DNA of 64,000 bases, from contig NZ_AFWT01000014.1 in NCBI RefSeq assembly GCF_000224065.1, positions 62,001-126,000 on the forward strand, given 5' to 3'. This DNA is from Thiorhodococcus drewsii AZ1 (lineage in GTDB: Bacteria > Pseudomonadota > Gammaproteobacteria > Chromatiales > Chromatiaceae). Positions 26,724 through 37,527 of this stretch are shown here, piece after piece. Numbering within the stretch: position 1 is the stretch's first letter; each line of letters opens with the position of its first letter. The position numbers and the translations under genes were made by a program. The notes beneath the pieces were generated by a model that made no database searches, had not been told where the DNA came from, and saw only the letters and a list, made by a program, of their open reading frames with translations.

Positions 26724-29700
26724 ATGCGAATCCTGCGGATACGCTTCAAGAATCTCAATTCGCTCGCCGGCGAATGGGACATCGACCTCACTCATCCGAG
26801 CTACGGCGCCGACGGCATCTTCGCCATCACCGGCCCGACCGGCGCCGGGAAGACGACCGTCCTCGACGCCATCTGTCTCGCACTCTATGCCAGCACGCCG
26901 CGTCTGAACCGGGTCAGCAAGGGCGCGAACGACATCATGTCGCGCCGCACCGGCGACTGCTTCGCCGAGGTCACCTTCGAGACCCAGTCGGGCCGCTACC
27001 GCTGTCACTGGAGCCAACACCGGGCCAGGCGCAAACCGGACGGCGAGCTGCAGAACCCGAGACACGAACTCGTCGACGCCAACAGCGGCGACATTCTGGA
27101 ATCCAACCTACGCGGCGTCTCCGATCGCATCGAATCGGTCACCGGCATGGATTTCGCCCGCTTCACCCGCTCCATGTTGCTGGCCCAGGGCGCTTTCGAC
27201 ACCTTCCTGCGCGCCGCGCCCGACGACCGCGCACCCATCCTCGAACAGATCACCGGCACCGAGATCTATAGCCGTATCTCCATCCGCACCCACGAGCGCA
27301 CGCGCGCCGAACGTGCCAGGCTCGACACGCTGACCGCCGAACTCGCCGGCATGCAACCACTAAGCGAAGAGGAAGAGCGCGAGAGCCGAACGCGTCTGAG
27401 CCAGCTCCAAGACACGGACGCCGAACTGAGCAAGCAGCTCGAACAGACCCGCCGCTCGATCAGCTGGCTCGACACCATCGCCGATCTGGAACACGAGACG
27501 GCCCGCATCCCTGAGCGCTGGAAGGACCTGGGCACGCGAGAGGAGGCGTTCGCGCCGGAGCGGCAACGACTCGACCGGGCCAACCGGGCGCTCGAACTGG
27601 CCGCCGACCATGCCGGATTGAGCGGATTGCGCGACCAACTCGAACAGGATCGAAGCGCGCTAGGCGAGGCTCAAGCGCAACTTCCGGAACGCGAGCGCGC
27701 GAGCGAACAGGCCCAGCAGTCACTGACCCAGGCCGAATCCATCCTGACCGAGCGCCAGGCCGAGCAGACTCGAATGACGCCCATCCTGCGCCAGGCACGC
27801 GAGCTGGACCTAAGGCTCGCCGAGAAGGCCGGTCCCATCGCCTCGGCAACCAAGAGGCTCGACGCGCGTCAACTCGAACGCGAGGCCCTCGGCGCCCAGC
27901 AGGACCAGGACATGGCAGCGCTCGACACCAAACGACAGGCACTCGACGCACTGCTCGCACGAATCGCCGAGACCCAGTCCGATGCTGCGCTAGTCGAGCA
28001 GCTCGCCAGCATCCGTGGACGCCTCGAGACCCTGACACAGATCCGCGCCCAGCAGGCAACCCAAGCGACGGACCTTCGCACGGCGCAGATGCGGATCGCG
28101 GAAACGACAGACCTCTCGACTCAGGCCACCCAAACACTGCAGACCCGTCGGCAGGCCCTGACCACGCTGGAAACGGACCTCGATCAGAGGCGCCGCGCGC
28201 TCGACAGCCTCCTGGAACAGCGCACCCTCGCCGACTGGCGCAACGACCGCGCGGCGGCACAGAACCGCGATCGGCTCCTGGACGCGCTGGGATCGACAGC
28301 GACCTCCCTGCTAGATACGCGGCACGCGATCACGGCCCTCGCGACTCGACGGGAGGCATTAGATCGCGAACATACAGAGGTCGCGTCCGAACGGGCGGCG
28401 GCGACCGAACAGTCGGCAGCACTCGAGCGCGAGCGCCAGCTGCTCGAAACCCAGCTCACACTCGTGCGCCGTATCCAGAGCCTCGAAGAGGCACGGACCC
28501 AGCTCGCCGACGGCGAGCCCTGCCCGCTGTGCGGCGCCACCCATCATCCCTACGCCGAGGGCAACATCCCGCAGGGTGACGCAACGGCCAAGGCGCTGGA
28601 CCAGATCCGGGCACGTCTCAAAGACATCCAGGATCGGCTCGGGGAATTCGCGATTCGACAGGCACAGATCGCCAAGGAGCTGGAGGGCATCGCCAGCCGA
28701 GACGGCGAATACCGGGATCGGCTACCGGAGCTGGAGGAACGGATCGCGGCACTCGGATCGGAACTCGATCTGGACACGACGGATCTGGAACCGCTGATCG
28801 CCGCGCTTCCCGAGCACCGAGCCAAGACCCAGTCCGATCTGGAACGCTCGACCCGAGTGGTCACAGACGCCGAAACCCTGGAGCATGAGATCGGCGCACA
28901 GAGCAAGGCGATCGACAGCGAACGCACCCAGGTCGCGGCGCTCGAACGCGAGGCGCTGGAGGCCAGACACCAACAATCGAGCGCCGAACAGGCCCTGGCC
29001 GAGGTCGAGCGCCAGACGGAACAACTGAAGTCTCGTGAACGCGACGCCGAACAGGCGGCACTTCAGGAGATGGATCCCTTCGGCATCACGACCGTGCCGA
29101 CCGAGGGGCTGGACGCCCTGTTGGCCCAACTCATCGAGCGCCGCGATGGCTGGCAGACCCGCCAGCAAGACCGGCTCGATCGCGAGCAACGCATTCTGCG
29201 CCTCGAAGGACAGATCCAGCAGCGTGTCGAGCGGATCGCCCGACTGGAGCGGGAATCGGTCGCGGATCGTGAGCAGCTCGATCGGCTGCTGGGCGAGCAT
29301 GACGCACTGGCCGAACAACGCCAGACATTGCTGCCAGACCTGGATCCCGACACCGAAGAGGTGCGACTCCACGAGACGATTCTCTCGGCCCAGGCCTCGC
29401 GGGACGCCGCACACCAAACCCTGAGCGCAGCCGCACGGGATCTCGACCTGCTACGCAGCCGCGTCGCCGCTCTCACCCAGGACATCAGGGTCCGGGCCGA
29501 GCGCGCCCATATATCCGAGGATGCGTTCGTCGCACGACTCCTGAAGGCCGGATTCAGCGACGAGTCCGACTATGTCGCTGCCCGTCTCAACGAAGAGGAG
29601 CGCACGGCCATTGCCGAACGGGCAGAGGGTCTGGCGCGCGAGCGCACCGAGTTGAATGCGCACGAGCGCGAGACGACGATGCGTCTAACAACCGAACGCC

Positions 29701-30401
29701 AGCGCGCGCTCACCGATCGGTCCCGCGCCGATCTCGAAGCAACGGCCACGCGACTCGAGACCGAGCGCAACGCGCTCCACCAAGAGATCGGCGGTCTAGG
29801 TCAACGGCTGGAGGACAATGCGCAGCTCAAGACGCGCCAGCGCGAACGGCTCGACGCCATGGCCGCCCAGCGGATCGAATGCGAGCGCTGGAACCGTCTG
29901 CACCAGCTCATCGGCTCGGCCGACGGCAAGAAGTACCGCAACTTCGCTCAGGGCCTGACCTTCGACATCATGATCGGCCACGCCAACCGTCAGCTCGAAC
30001 GCATGAACGACCGCTACCTGCTGATCCGCAACCAAACCCAGCCGCTCGAACTCGACGTCATCGACAAAGACCAGGCCGGAGAGATCCGCTCGACCAAGAA
30101 CCTGTCGGGCGGCGAGAGCTTCATCGTCAGCCTCGCACTGGCGCTCGGACTCTCGCAGATGGCCAGCCAGACGGTGCGGGTCGACTCGCTCTTCCTCGAC
30201 GAGGGCTTCGGCACGCTCGACTCCGAGGCCCTCGAAACCGCGTTGGAGACGCTGGCTGGACTGAGACGCGACGGCAAGCTGATCGGCATCATCTCGCACG
30301 TCCCGGCGCTCAAAGAGCGCATCGGCACCCAGATCCGGGTCACGCCGACCCGGGGAGGTCGCAGCCGTATTCAGGGACCAGGCTGCCGGGACGTGAGCTG
30401 A
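26724..30401 (+). CDS. sbcC: SMC-like ATPase SbcC (Rad50-like)
   Basis: 1225 residues. Walker A GPTGAGKTTVLDA near residue 37, two very long coiled coils rich in Glu/Arg/Gln/Ala, a zinc hook CPLCGATHH (first Cys near 599) in the middle for dimerisation, then the ABC signature NLSGGESF (near 1128) and Walker B SLFLDEGFGTLD (near 1155). It is slightly longer than E. coli SbcC (1048 residues), the extra length being in the coiled coils. It regulates the SbcD nuclease by ATP-driven opening of the head. The start MRILRIRFKNLNSLAGEW matches the family. It is convergent with the chemoreceptor gene 35 bases away. Confidence 0.96.
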   Translation: MRILRIRFKNLNSLAGEWDIDLTHPSYGADGIFAITGPTGAGKTTVLDAICLALYASTPRLNRVSKGANDIMSRRTGDCFAEVTFETQSGRYRCHWSQHRARRKPDGELQNPRHELVDANSGDILESNLRGVSDRIESVTGMDFARFTRSMLLAQGAFDTFLRAAPDDRAPILEQITGTEIYSRISIRTHERTRAERARLDTLTAELAGMQPLSEEEERESRTRLSQLQDTDAELSKQLEQTRRSISWLDTIADLEHETARIPERWKDLGTREEAFAPERQRLDRANRALELAADHAGLSGLRDQLEQDRSALGEAQAQLPERERASEQAQQSLTQAESILTERQAEQTRMTPILRQARELDLRLAEKAGPIASATKRLDARQLEREALGAQQDQDMAALDTKRQALDALLARIAETQSDAALVEQLASIRGRLETLTQIRAQQATQATDLRTAQMRIAETTDLSTQATQTLQTRRQALTTLETDLDQRRRALDSLLEQRTLADWRNDRAAAQNRDRLLDALGSTATSLLDTRHAITALATRREALDREHTEVASERAAATEQSAALERERQLLETQLTLVRRIQSLEEARTQLADGEPCPLCGATHHPYAEGNIPQGDATAKALDQIRARLKDIQDRLGEFAIRQAQIAKELEGIASRDGEYRDRLPELEERIAALGSELDLDTTDLEPLIAALPEHRAKTQSDLERSTRVVTDAETLEHEIGAQSKAIDSERTQVAALEREALEARHQQSSAEQALAEVERQTEQLKSRERDAEQAALQEMDPFGITTVPTEGLDALLAQLIERRDGWQTRQQDRLDREQRILRLEGQIQQRVERIARLERESVADREQLDRLLGEHDALAEQRQTLLPDLDPDTEEVRLHETILSAQASRDAAHQTLSAAARDLDLLRSRVAALTQDIRVRAERAHISEDAFVARLLKAGFSDESDYVAARLNEEERTAIAERAEGLARERTELNAHERETTMRLTTERQRALTDRSRADLEATATRLETERNALHQEIGGLGQRLEDNAQLKTRQRERLDAMAAQRIECERWNRLHQLIGSADGKKYRNFAQGLTFDIMIGHANRQLERMNDRYLLIRNQTQPLELDVIDKDQAGEIRSTKNLSGGESFIVSLALALGLSQMASQTVRVDSLFLDEGFGTLDSEALETALETLAGLRRDGKLIGIISHVPALKERIGTQIRVTPTRGGRSRIQGPGCRDVS

Positions 30402-30436
30402 TCCAGCCGCCAGCGATACAACCTGGCTGGTCATTG

Positions 30437-32062
30437 TCAGCTGGAGGCCGGTCGATCGAACCGGTAGGCGGCCATCTCCTGGTTCAGGTCGTCGAGCAGC
30501 GTTTGAAGCTCCTCGCAGAAACGCGCGGTTTCGGAGACGCCGGAGGCCGTATGCTTGGCGCCACCCTGAACGGCATGGGCACTACGATCGATCTCTTTGG
30601 CGACGTGGCTCTGCTCCTCGGCCGCAGTCGCGATCTGGATCATGAGATCGCTGATGGTCATGATCGCTTGGCCGATCGACTTGAGCGCCCGATCCACCTG
30701 ATTGGCTTGTTCGCGCATCAGTGCCGCCTGATCGCGATCCTTGCCCATCACCTCGGTCACACCCTGCGAGCCCTTCTGGATCCGCTCGATCATGCCCTGG
30801 ATCTCCAGGGTCGAGTCTTGGGTCCGCGAGGCCAGCATTCGGACCTCGGCCGCGACCACGGCGAAACCGCGTCCCTGCTCGCCGGCCCGCGCCGCCTCGA
30901 TGGCGGCATTGAGGGCCAACAGGTTGGTTTGTTCAGCGATCCCCCGAATCACGCCGACCACGGATCCCACCTGCTCGATATCCGCATCGAGCCGTGACAT
31001 GGCCTCGGCCCCGTGCATCACACCTTCCGTCAGGCGCTGGACCGAAACCATGGCGGTCTGCATCATGGCGTCGCTCTGATGGACCTCAAGCTTGGCATCC
31101 GAGGCCGCATCGGAGGCGACGGCGCTGTTGCGGGCGATTTCCTCCACGGTCGCGGCCATCTCGGTGATGGCGGTCACCACCTGGGTGATCTCATCCTGCG
31201 CATCGGTGACCCGATCCAGGCTGTCGGAGGCAACCGAACGCAGACGCTCGGCGATACCGTGAATCTGCCCCACATCGTCGGCGGTCTTGCCGAAGGTCTC
31301 GGCGAGGCCCCGCTGCAGACGCATGACGGCGCGGCCGAGCCGCGAGATCTCGGTATCGCCACGGAGCGCGATCTCGCCCCGAAAGTCCTTCGCGGCCATA
31401 CGCCCAGCCAGCTGCTCGAGATCCGAGAGCGGCTGAAGCATGCGTCGCAACGCGAACAAGCTCGCAATGAGCCCGATCGCCATCAGGAGTGTGGCGACCA
31501 GACTGGCGCTGGACACCCAATCCATTCGCGCATCGAGGCGCTCATGCGCGACCATCTTCGCGGCATGCACCTGATCGAACAAGGCACTCAATTTATCGTC
31601 CAACACCTCGGCGGCGGTATCGAAATCGGGCATGAGGCTATTGCCTTGTTCGGGACCCTGTTCGACATAGAGATGCGCCATACGCTGACCCATTGCGTAG
31701 TAGCTGGTCAGGGCCTGATCCAGATCGCTGGGCAGGGCGGCCGGATCGTCATAGAGCGAGCGCATCTGCTCGAGTTCACTCTGTGCGCGCTCGTAATGGG
31801 ATCGCGCCTTATCGAAACCGTCATCCAGTCCATTCAAGCCGCGCGTCGCGCTGATATCGGATAACCACTGTTGGATCTGAATGACATCAATCCTGAACTC
31901 ATAGGCCAACGCCTCGACCCGATCCTCCTTGACCATGATGCTGTCGAGTGACGATTGGACCTGTCCGGCCACATAGAAGGCGCCAATACCCGCAAACAGG
32001 GCCAAACCACCAAGCCCCGCAAAGAGTAGACGGGCTCTCGCTAAGATTCCAAAACTGGCCAT
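30437..32062 (-). CDS. Methyl-accepting chemotaxis protein
   Basis: A 541-residue inner-membrane chemoreceptor: first helix about 10-31, a periplasmic four-helix-bundle-like sensor of about 150 residues (about 33-180), second helix about 185-206, HAMP (about 208-262), then the cytoplasmic signalling rod with the invariant hairpin tip [15 protein letters not shown]. It signals to CheA/CheW; no che gene is nearby, so it is an orphan receptor. The ligand domain is helical and has no recognised metabolite motif. Methylation-helix pairs Glu/Gln are visible ([18 protein letters not shown]). A good ribosome site is not obvious before ATG 32062. Confidence 0.95.
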   Translation of the reverse strand: MASFGILARARLLFAGLGGLALFAGIGAFYVAGQVQSSLDSIMVKEDRVEALAYEFRIDVIQIQQWLSDISATRGLNGLDDGFDKARSHYERAQSELEQMRSLYDDPAALPSDLDQALTSYYAMGQRMAHLYVEQGPEQGNSLMPDFDTAAEVLDDKLSALFDQVHAAKMVAHERLDARMDWVSSASLVATLLMAIGLIASLFALRRMLQPLSDLEQLAGRMAAKDFRGEIALRGDTEISRLGRAVMRLQRGLAETFGKTADDVGQIHGIAERLRSVASDSLDRVTDAQDEITQVVTAITEMAATVEEIARNSAVASDAASDAKLEVHQSDAMMQTAMVSVQRLTEGVMHGAEAMSRLDADIEQVGSVVGVIRGIAEQTNLLALNAAIEAARAGEQGRGFAVVAAEVRMLASRTQDSTLEIQGMIERIQKGSQGVTEVMGKDRDQAALMREQANQVDRALKSIGQAIMTISDLMIQIATAAEEQSHVAKEIDRSAHAVQGGAKHTASGVSETARFCEELQTLLDDLNQEMAAYRFDRPASS

Positions 32063-32175
32063 ATGGGATTATCCGATCGGTGTGAATGGAAGAGGGCTTG
32101 CGGTAGCACGGCCCAGAGACAAGCCTAATCGATCCCACCGAGATTATTCATCGGCGCAAGAGCGAAAACGGCCAT

Positions 32176-33633
32176 TCAGGCATCAGACGGCGACTTCGGA
32201 GATCTGGGCCGGCGACTCGACCGCCTCTTGAGTGCATTGGGCCCAGACGAAGTCGCTCCACCGTCCTCCGCGTCCGACGCGACGATAGCGGTCAAGGTCC
32301 CTCGCGCCAGCCGCACCTGGACACGCGTTCCCGGAGGGGCATCGTCTGGATCGCGCACAATGCGATCGTCCTCCGGGCGGGTCACAATGGCATAGCCACG
32401 TGCCAGCGTAGCCAGAGGGCTACGCGCCTCCAAGCCAGCCACCGCCCGGGCAAGCCGTTCGCGCCGCGCCTCGAAGAGACGCTCATGCGCGCGCCCCAGA
32501 CGCTGGGCGAGACCATCCAGGCGCGTGGCGAGCCGGGACAGACGCCGCTCGGGCGATGCGGCAACGAGACGCCTGACCAGCGGATGCAGTCGCGAGCGTG
32601 CGCGCGACAGATGATCGCCGAGCAGCATCGCCAACCGTTGCTGGACATAATCGAGACGCTGAGCCTGCTGCTGCAGACGCGCGCTCGGATGCAAGAGCGC
32701 CAGATGACGCGACGATGCCTCGACACGCTGACGGGCGGTCCTCAGTTGACGCTGTTGTGCATCGGCCAGACGCAGCCCCAGTACCGTTACGCGCTGGCTC
32801 AGATGCTCGCCCGAAGGCGCGACCAACTCGGCGGCGGCCGAGGGCGTGGGCGCGCGACGGTCGGAGACCAGATCGGCGATGGTCAGGTCGATCTCGTGGC
32901 CGACACCGCTGACGACCGGAATCGTCGAGGCGCGAATGGCCCGAGCCAACGCCTCGTCGTTGAAGGCCGCCAGATCTTCCAGCGAACCCCCGCCACGCGC
33001 CAGGATGAGCACATCGCATTCGGCCCTGGCATTGGCCAGCGCCAGCGCGTCGATCAGGGATGTCGGGGCCGCATCGCCCTGAACCTGGGCCGGATAGATG
33101 ATCACCGGCAATGCCGCGAGGCGCCGTTCGAGCACCGCGAGCAGGTCGCGCACCGCCGCGCCCGTCGGCGAGGTGATGAGCCCCACCTGACGCGGAAAGG
33201 GTGGCAGCGCCCGCTTGGTCGCGGCATCGAACAGCCCCTCGGCCGCCAGTTTCTGCTTCAGTCGCTCGAAAGCCAGACGCAAGGCGCCCTCGCCGCCCGG
33301 CTCCATGTAGTCGACCGTGAGCTGAAAGTCGCCGCGCGGCTCGTAGAGCCCGACCCGCGCGCGCACCAGAACCTGCTGCCCGTTCTCGGGTCTGAAGCCC
33401 AATAGCATCCGCTTCGAGCGGAACATGGCGCAACGCACCTGGGCCGCCTCATCCTTGAGGGTGAAATACAGATGCCCCGAGGCAGGCTGCGCCAGATTGG
33501 AGATCTCGCCCCCCACCCAGAGGAGCGGAAAGCTCGCGCCGAGGACCGAGCGCACCTCGCTCGCCAGACGCGCCACGCTATAGATATCACGGGACGCGCC
33601 CCCCAGATGATGCTCGACAGCGAGGGGTTTCAT
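32176..33633 (-). CDS. xseA: Exodeoxyribonuclease VII large subunit
   Basis: 485 residues from ATG 33633 (or GTG 33636, better spaced from a GGAGG site); a longer frame to 33660 is less likely. N-terminal OB-fold (about 15-110; [22 protein letters not shown] shortened to [16 protein letters not shown]), then the catalytic Exonuc_VII_L domain (about 125-330) with [29 protein letters not shown] and [14 protein letters not shown], and a long Arg/Gln-rich coiled coil. It degrades single-stranded DNA together with several XseB subunits and functions in mismatch repair and recombination. It is divergent from guaB, the same arrangement as in many gammaproteobacteria. Confidence 0.97.
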   Translation of the reverse strand: MKPLAVEHHLGGASRDIYSVARLASEVRSVLGASFPLLWVGGEISNLAQPASGHLYFTLKDEAAQVRCAMFRSKRMLLGFRPENGQQVLVRARVGLYEPRGDFQLTVDYMEPGGEGALRLAFERLKQKLAAEGLFDAATKRALPPFPRQVGLITSPTGAAVRDLLAVLERRLAALPVIIYPAQVQGDAAPTSLIDALALANARAECDVLILARGGGSLEDLAAFNDEALARAIRASTIPVVSGVGHEIDLTIADLVSDRRAPTPSAAAELVAPSGEHLSQRVTVLGLRLADAQQRQLRTARQRVEASSRHLALLHPSARLQQQAQRLDYVQQRLAMLLGDHLSRARSRLHPLVRRLVAASPERRLSRLATRLDGLAQRLGRAHERLFEARRERLARAVAGLEARSPLATLARGYAIVTRPEDDRIVRDPDDAPPGTRVQVRLARGTLTAIVASDAEDGGATSSGPNALKRRSSRRPRSPKSPSDA

Positions 33634-33689
33634 CACGCGACACAACCTCCCCTCGAACATCCAGGCACGGATTTCGAGAAACAGAACTG

Positions 33690-33718
33690 TTTACAAAAAG
33701 ACATCATCGTTTTATAGT
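33690..33718 (+). promoter_or_regulatory. Sigma-70 type promoter for guaB
   Basis: TTTACA (33690-33695) and TATAGT (33713-33718) are separated by exactly 17 bases, each one mismatch from consensus. Transcription would start near 33725, about 40 bases before the guaB ATG. It lies in the AT-rich gap between xseA and guaB. Confidence 0.7.
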
Positions 33719-33766
33719 TATCTGTTACTTTCCAGCTTTGGAAGCGATCTGCGGAGCCCCATTCCC

Positions 33767-35233
33767 ATGCGCCTGATCCAGGAAGCTCTCACCTTCGACG
33801 ACGTCCTCCTTGTCCCCGCCCACTCCAGGGTGCTCCCCAACGAGGTGGATTTCCACACCAAACTCACCCGCGAAATCGATCTCCGCATCCCGCTCGTCTC
33901 GGCGGCGATGGATACGGTCACCGAATCCAGGCTGGCGATCGCCATGGCGCTTGAGGGCGGCATCGGCATCATCCACAAGAACATGGCCGCCGAGCGTCAG
34001 GCCCGCGAGGTGCTGGCGGTCAAGAAGTACGAGAGCGGCATCATCCGCAACCCGATCACCGTCTCGCCCGACATCAGCATCGGCGAGGTCGTGCAGCTGA
34101 CCCACGCCAACAACATCTCGGGCGTTCCGGTCACCGACAAGGGCGAGTTGGTCGGCATCGTGACCGGACGCGACCTTCGCTTCGAGACCCGCATGAGCGA
34201 GCCTGTCTCGACCATCATGACGCCCAAAGAGCGACTGATCACCGTACTCGAAGGCTCCAGCCGCGAGGACGTGGTCAATCTGCTGCACACCCATCGCATC
34301 GAGAAGGTGCTGGTCGTCAACAAGGCGTTCGAGCTGCGCGGACTCATCACCGTCAAGGACATCCAGAAGGCGAAGGACTTCCCGAAGGCCTCGCGCGACT
34401 CGCACGAGCGTCTGCGCTGCGGCGCTGCGGTGAGCGTCGGCAAGGGTACCGAAGAGCGGATCGCCGCGCTGGCCGAGGCCGGCGTCGATGTCGTCGTCGT
34501 CGACACGGCACACGGACACTCGCAGGGCGTGCTCGACCGCATCAAGTGGGTCAAGACCCACTACCCCGAGCTCCAGGTCATCGGCGGTAACATCGCCACC
34601 GCCGCTGCGGCTCATGCACTGGTCGAGGCCGGCGCAGACGCGGTCAAGGTCGGTATCGGTCCTGGATCCATCTGCACCACCCGCATCGTCGCCGGTGTCG
34701 GCGTGCCGCAGATCACCGCCGTCTCGAACGTCACCGAGGCACTGGAAGGCACCGGCGTGCCGCTGATCGCCGACGGCGGACTGCGTTTCTCCGGCGACAT
34801 CGCCAAGGCCATCGCTGCGGGCGCGAACAGCGTCATGATCGGCGGGCTCTTCGCCGGCACCGACGAGGCGCCGGGCGAGGTCGAGATCTATCAGGGCCGC
34901 TCCTACAAGTCCTATCGCGGCATGGGTTCGCTCGGTGCCATGGGCGCGTCCGAGGGATCGAGCGACCGTTATTTCCAGGAAGGTACCGACAAGGATAAGT
35001 TAGTCCCCGAGGGCATTGAGGGCCGTGTCCCCTACAAGGGCAGCCTGCTCAACATCATCCACCAACTCATCGGCGGCCTCGGATCCAGCATGGGCTACAC
35101 CGGCTGCGGCACCATCGACGAGATGCGGACCAAGCCGGAGTTCGTGCGGGTGAGCGGAGCGGGTATGCGCGAGTCGCACGTCCATGACGTCCAGATCACC
35201 AAGGAAGCGCCGAACTACCGGATCGACAGCTAA
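33767..35233 (+). CDS. guaB: Inosine-5'-monophosphate dehydrogenase
   Basis: 488 residues, the usual bacterial length. The catalytic TIM barrel is split by a CBS pair (about 92-205) that binds adenine and guanine nucleotides for allosteric control. The active-site loop GPGSICTTR carries the nucleophilic Cys, and the NAD/IMP sites ([36 protein letters not shown]) are intact. It oxidises IMP to XMP, the committing step of GMP synthesis. A clear sigma-70 type promoter lies upstream; guaA follows after 120 bases and the two are likely co-transcribed. Confidence 0.98.
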   Translation: MRLIQEALTFDDVLLVPAHSRVLPNEVDFHTKLTREIDLRIPLVSAAMDTVTESRLAIAMALEGGIGIIHKNMAAERQAREVLAVKKYESGIIRNPITVSPDISIGEVVQLTHANNISGVPVTDKGELVGIVTGRDLRFETRMSEPVSTIMTPKERLITVLEGSSREDVVNLLHTHRIEKVLVVNKAFELRGLITVKDIQKAKDFPKASRDSHERLRCGAAVSVGKGTEERIAALAEAGVDVVVVDTAHGHSQGVLDRIKWVKTHYPELQVIGGNIATAAAAHALVEAGADAVKVGIGPGSICTTRIVAGVGVPQITAVSNVTEALEGTGVPLIADGGLRFSGDIAKAIAAGANSVMIGGLFAGTDEAPGEVEIYQGRSYKSYRGMGSLGAMGASEGSSDRYFQEGTDKDKLVPEGIEGRVPYKGSLLNIIHQLIGGLGSSMGYTGCGTIDEMRTKPEFVRVSGAGMRESHVHDVQITKEAPNYRIDS

Positions 35234-35353
35234 GTCGATCATCGCATCGCGGGCGACAGGGAGCGCCGCCCGATCGAGGACGGCATTCGCGCGATTTCGG
35301 CGCGATCCCGCCTGTCCGCCCCACCTTCCCTTGTCGCCCGAACGCTCACACAC

Positions 35354-36928
35354 ATGGCCAATATCCACGCTGACCGTATCCTGATCCTGGATTTCGGATC
35401 CCAGTACACCCAGCTCATCGCCCGACGCATCCGCGAGGCCGGCGTCTATTGCGAACTACACCCCTACGACGTTGACGCGGACACCATTCGCGCCTTCGAC
35501 CCGAACGGCGTCATCCTCTCCGGCGGACCCCAGTCGGTGCACGAGGCCGAAACGCCGCGCGCCGAACCCTGCGTCTTCGAGCTCGGCGTTCCGGTTCTGG
35601 GCATCTGCTACGGCCTCCAGACCATGTCGGCACAGCTCGGCGGCACGGTTATCCCCTCGACCCATCGCGAATACGGCTATGCCCAGGTTCGGGCGCGCGG
35701 ACACTCACGCCTGTTGCGCGACATCGAGGACCACAACAATTCCGAAGGGCACGCCCTGCTCGATGTCTGGATGAGTCATGGCGACCGGGTGGAAACCCTG
35801 CCGCCCGGCTTCACGGTCATCGCCGAGACAGACAACGCCCCGCTCGCCGGCATCGCCGACGAGGGCCGACGCTTCTATGGCGTCCAGTTCCACCCCGAGG
35901 TCACCCACACCCGTCAGGGACAGCGCATCATCGAGCGCTTCGTCCACGAGATCTGCGGCTGCGGTCGACTCTGGACGCCGGACAACATCATCGAGGACAG
36001 CATCGCCCGGGTGCGCGAGCTGGTCGGAGACGAGAAGGTCCTGCTCGGACTCTCGGGCGGGGTCGACTCCAGCGTCGTAGCCGCCCTGCTCCACCGCGCC
36101 ATCGGCGACCAGCTGACCTGCGTCTTCGTCGACAACGGCCTGCTGCGTCTCGGCGAGGGCGATCAGGTGATGCGAACCTTCGCCCGCCACATGGGCGTGC
36201 GGGTCATCCGGGCCGACGCCGAGGACCGCTTCCTCGGCCGACTCAAGGGCGTGAACGACCCGGAACAGAAGCGCAAGATCATCGGCAACACCTTCATCGA
36301 GGTGTTCGACGACGAGGCAAACAAGATCAAGGACGTCAAATGGCTGGCCCAGGGCACCATCTATCCAGACGTCATCGAGTCCGCCGGCTCCAAGACCGGC
36401 AAGGCCAAGGTCATCAAGTCGCACCACAACGTCGGCGGCCTGCCCGAGGAGATGAACCTCAAGTTGGTCGAACCGCTGCGCGAGCTGTTCAAGGACGAGG
36501 TGCGCAAGATCGGCATCGAACTCGGACTGCCCTCGGAGATGGTCTACCGCCATCCCTTCCCCGGCCCCGGCCTGGGCGTGCGCATCCTCGGCGAGGTGCA
36601 GAAGGACTATGCCCAGACCCTGCGCCAGGCCGATAACATCTTCATCGAGGAACTGCGCAAGGCCGACCTCTACGATCAGGTCTCCCAGGCCTTCGCCGTC
36701 TTCCTGCCCGTGCGCTCGGTCGGAGTGGTCGGCGACAACCGACTCTATGCCCATGTGATCGCACTGCGCGCAGTCGAGACCATCGACTTCATGACCGCCC
36801 GCTGGGCGCATCTGCCTTACGACTTCCTCGACCTGGTGTGCCGACGCATCGCCAACGAGGTCCCAGGCATCTCGCGCGTGGTCTACGACATCACCGGCAA
36901 GCCGCCGGGTACGATCGAGTGGGAGTGA
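35354..36928 (+). CDS. guaA: GMP synthase (glutamine-hydrolysing)
   Basis: 524 residues. Class I glutamine amidotransferase domain (about 8-195) with Cys in GICYGLQ and His in [11 protein letters not shown]-pyrophosphatase PP-loop LSGGVDSSV (about 232); C-terminal dimerisation domain with [11 protein letters not shown] and the very conserved end PPGTIEWE. It makes GMP from XMP, glutamine and ATP. The last codons and stop (36918-36930) form a 13-base sequence that is repeated almost exactly at the start of tadA 3.4 kb away, which marks the gene's 3' end as an integration site; the coding sequence itself is undamaged. Confidence 0.98.
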   Translation: MANIHADRILILDFGSQYTQLIARRIREAGVYCELHPYDVDADTIRAFDPNGVILSGGPQSVHEAETPRAEPCVFELGVPVLGICYGLQTMSAQLGGTVIPSTHREYGYAQVRARGHSRLLRDIEDHNNSEGHALLDVWMSHGDRVETLPPGFTVIAETDNAPLAGIADEGRRFYGVQFHPEVTHTRQGQRIIERFVHEICGCGRLWTPDNIIEDSIARVRELVGDEKVLLGLSGGVDSSVVAALLHRAIGDQLTCVFVDNGLLRLGEGDQVMRTFARHMGVRVIRADAEDRFLGRLKGVNDPEQKRKIIGNTFIEVFDDEANKIKDVKWLAQGTIYPDVIESAGSKTGKAKVIKSHHNVGGLPEEMNLKLVEPLRELFKDEVRKIGIELGLPSEMVYRHPFPGPGLGVRILGEVQKDYAQTLRQADNIFIEELRKADLYDQVSQAFAVFLPVRSVGVVGDNRLYAHVIALRAVETIDFMTARWAHLPYDFLDLVCRRIANEVPGISRVVYDITGKPPGTIEWE

Positions 36929-36930
36929 TC
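36918..36930 (+). repeat. Left direct repeat (attL-like) at guaA 3' end
   Basis: AGTGGGAGTGATC spans the last guaA codons, its TGA stop and two further bases. It matches AGTGGAAGTGATC at 40391-40403 in 12 of 13 positions. The repeats border the inserted segment exactly, as expected for site-specific integration at the 3' end of a gene with the coding sequence restored. Confidence 0.65.
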
Positions 36931-37527
36931 ACACGTTAGACATTAGCAGGCCGCTGAAAAACCCCAACACCTTTGCACCGATTTGGGAAATTGACGCGGC
37001 TTGCCCTCTTTGTTTGGCTTCGTCGATGCGCGGAACGATCGCCCCCAAGGCGCCCCTGCATCGCAAATCGGACAAAACCATCGCCAAGCTCCGCTCCATG
37101 GAGCCTGTACTCATGGAGAACCGTCAAACCTTTGTTGTCAGTGCCGACCTCACCGAAAGCCTATGGCCCAACCGAGAGCAAGGCGGCATTGAAAATACCC
37201 TAGCGAAGTGCACCGTGGGCCAAGGGCCTTGGCGGACAACTGCTGCTCGGATGCGCCCCCTAAAATCTGATACGCATCGCCAACCTCAACGGATGATGGA
37301 ATGCACGCCATACTTGAGGAAAGATACATCAGGAATACTTCAGTGGCGGCCATTCAGCCATCCATTGCATACTGGAAACAGAAAAATCGCCTCGCCCTTG
37401 GTGTTGCAGGGTGCTTTCGGACCGATTTTTGCGCCCAAACGAAGGTCTTGGTGAATTGAGCGAGTCCTTTTCAACGGCCTGTTAACCAAACAGCCTCCGC
37501 GACACTGCGGGCGGCCCAAGTGGGAGC
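36929..37527. other. 599-base gap between guaA and the island genes
   Basis: No intact gene. It is occupied by a 543-base element with terminal inverted repeats (36943-37485, listed separately). Fragments of open frame exist on both strands but are interrupted and show no recognisable transposase domain. The last 40 bases hold the leader of the sce7726-type gene; a GGGAG lies almost against its ATG. Confidence 0.5.
36943..37485. mobile_element. Small element with ~18-bp terminal inverted repeats (MITE or IS relic)
   Basis: The left end TTAGCAGGCCGCTGAAAA (36943-36960) and the reverse complement of the right end (37468-37485) TTAACAGGCCGTTGAAAA match at 16 of 18 bases. The interior, 507 bases, has no complete transposase; a minus-strand fragment ending at the left repeat (VPRIDEAKQRGQAASISQIG) could be a C-terminal relic. 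No target duplication is obvious. AACAGGCCGTTGAAAA-type ends are familiar from insertion sequences of environmental proteobacteria, but I cannot assign a family. It lies inside the guaA-tadA island. Confidence 0.6.

Noticed and set aside
37014-37454. A 146-codon frame within the inverted-repeat element
   Set aside because: Crosses most of the element but shows no transposase motif; likely chance or a decayed remnant.
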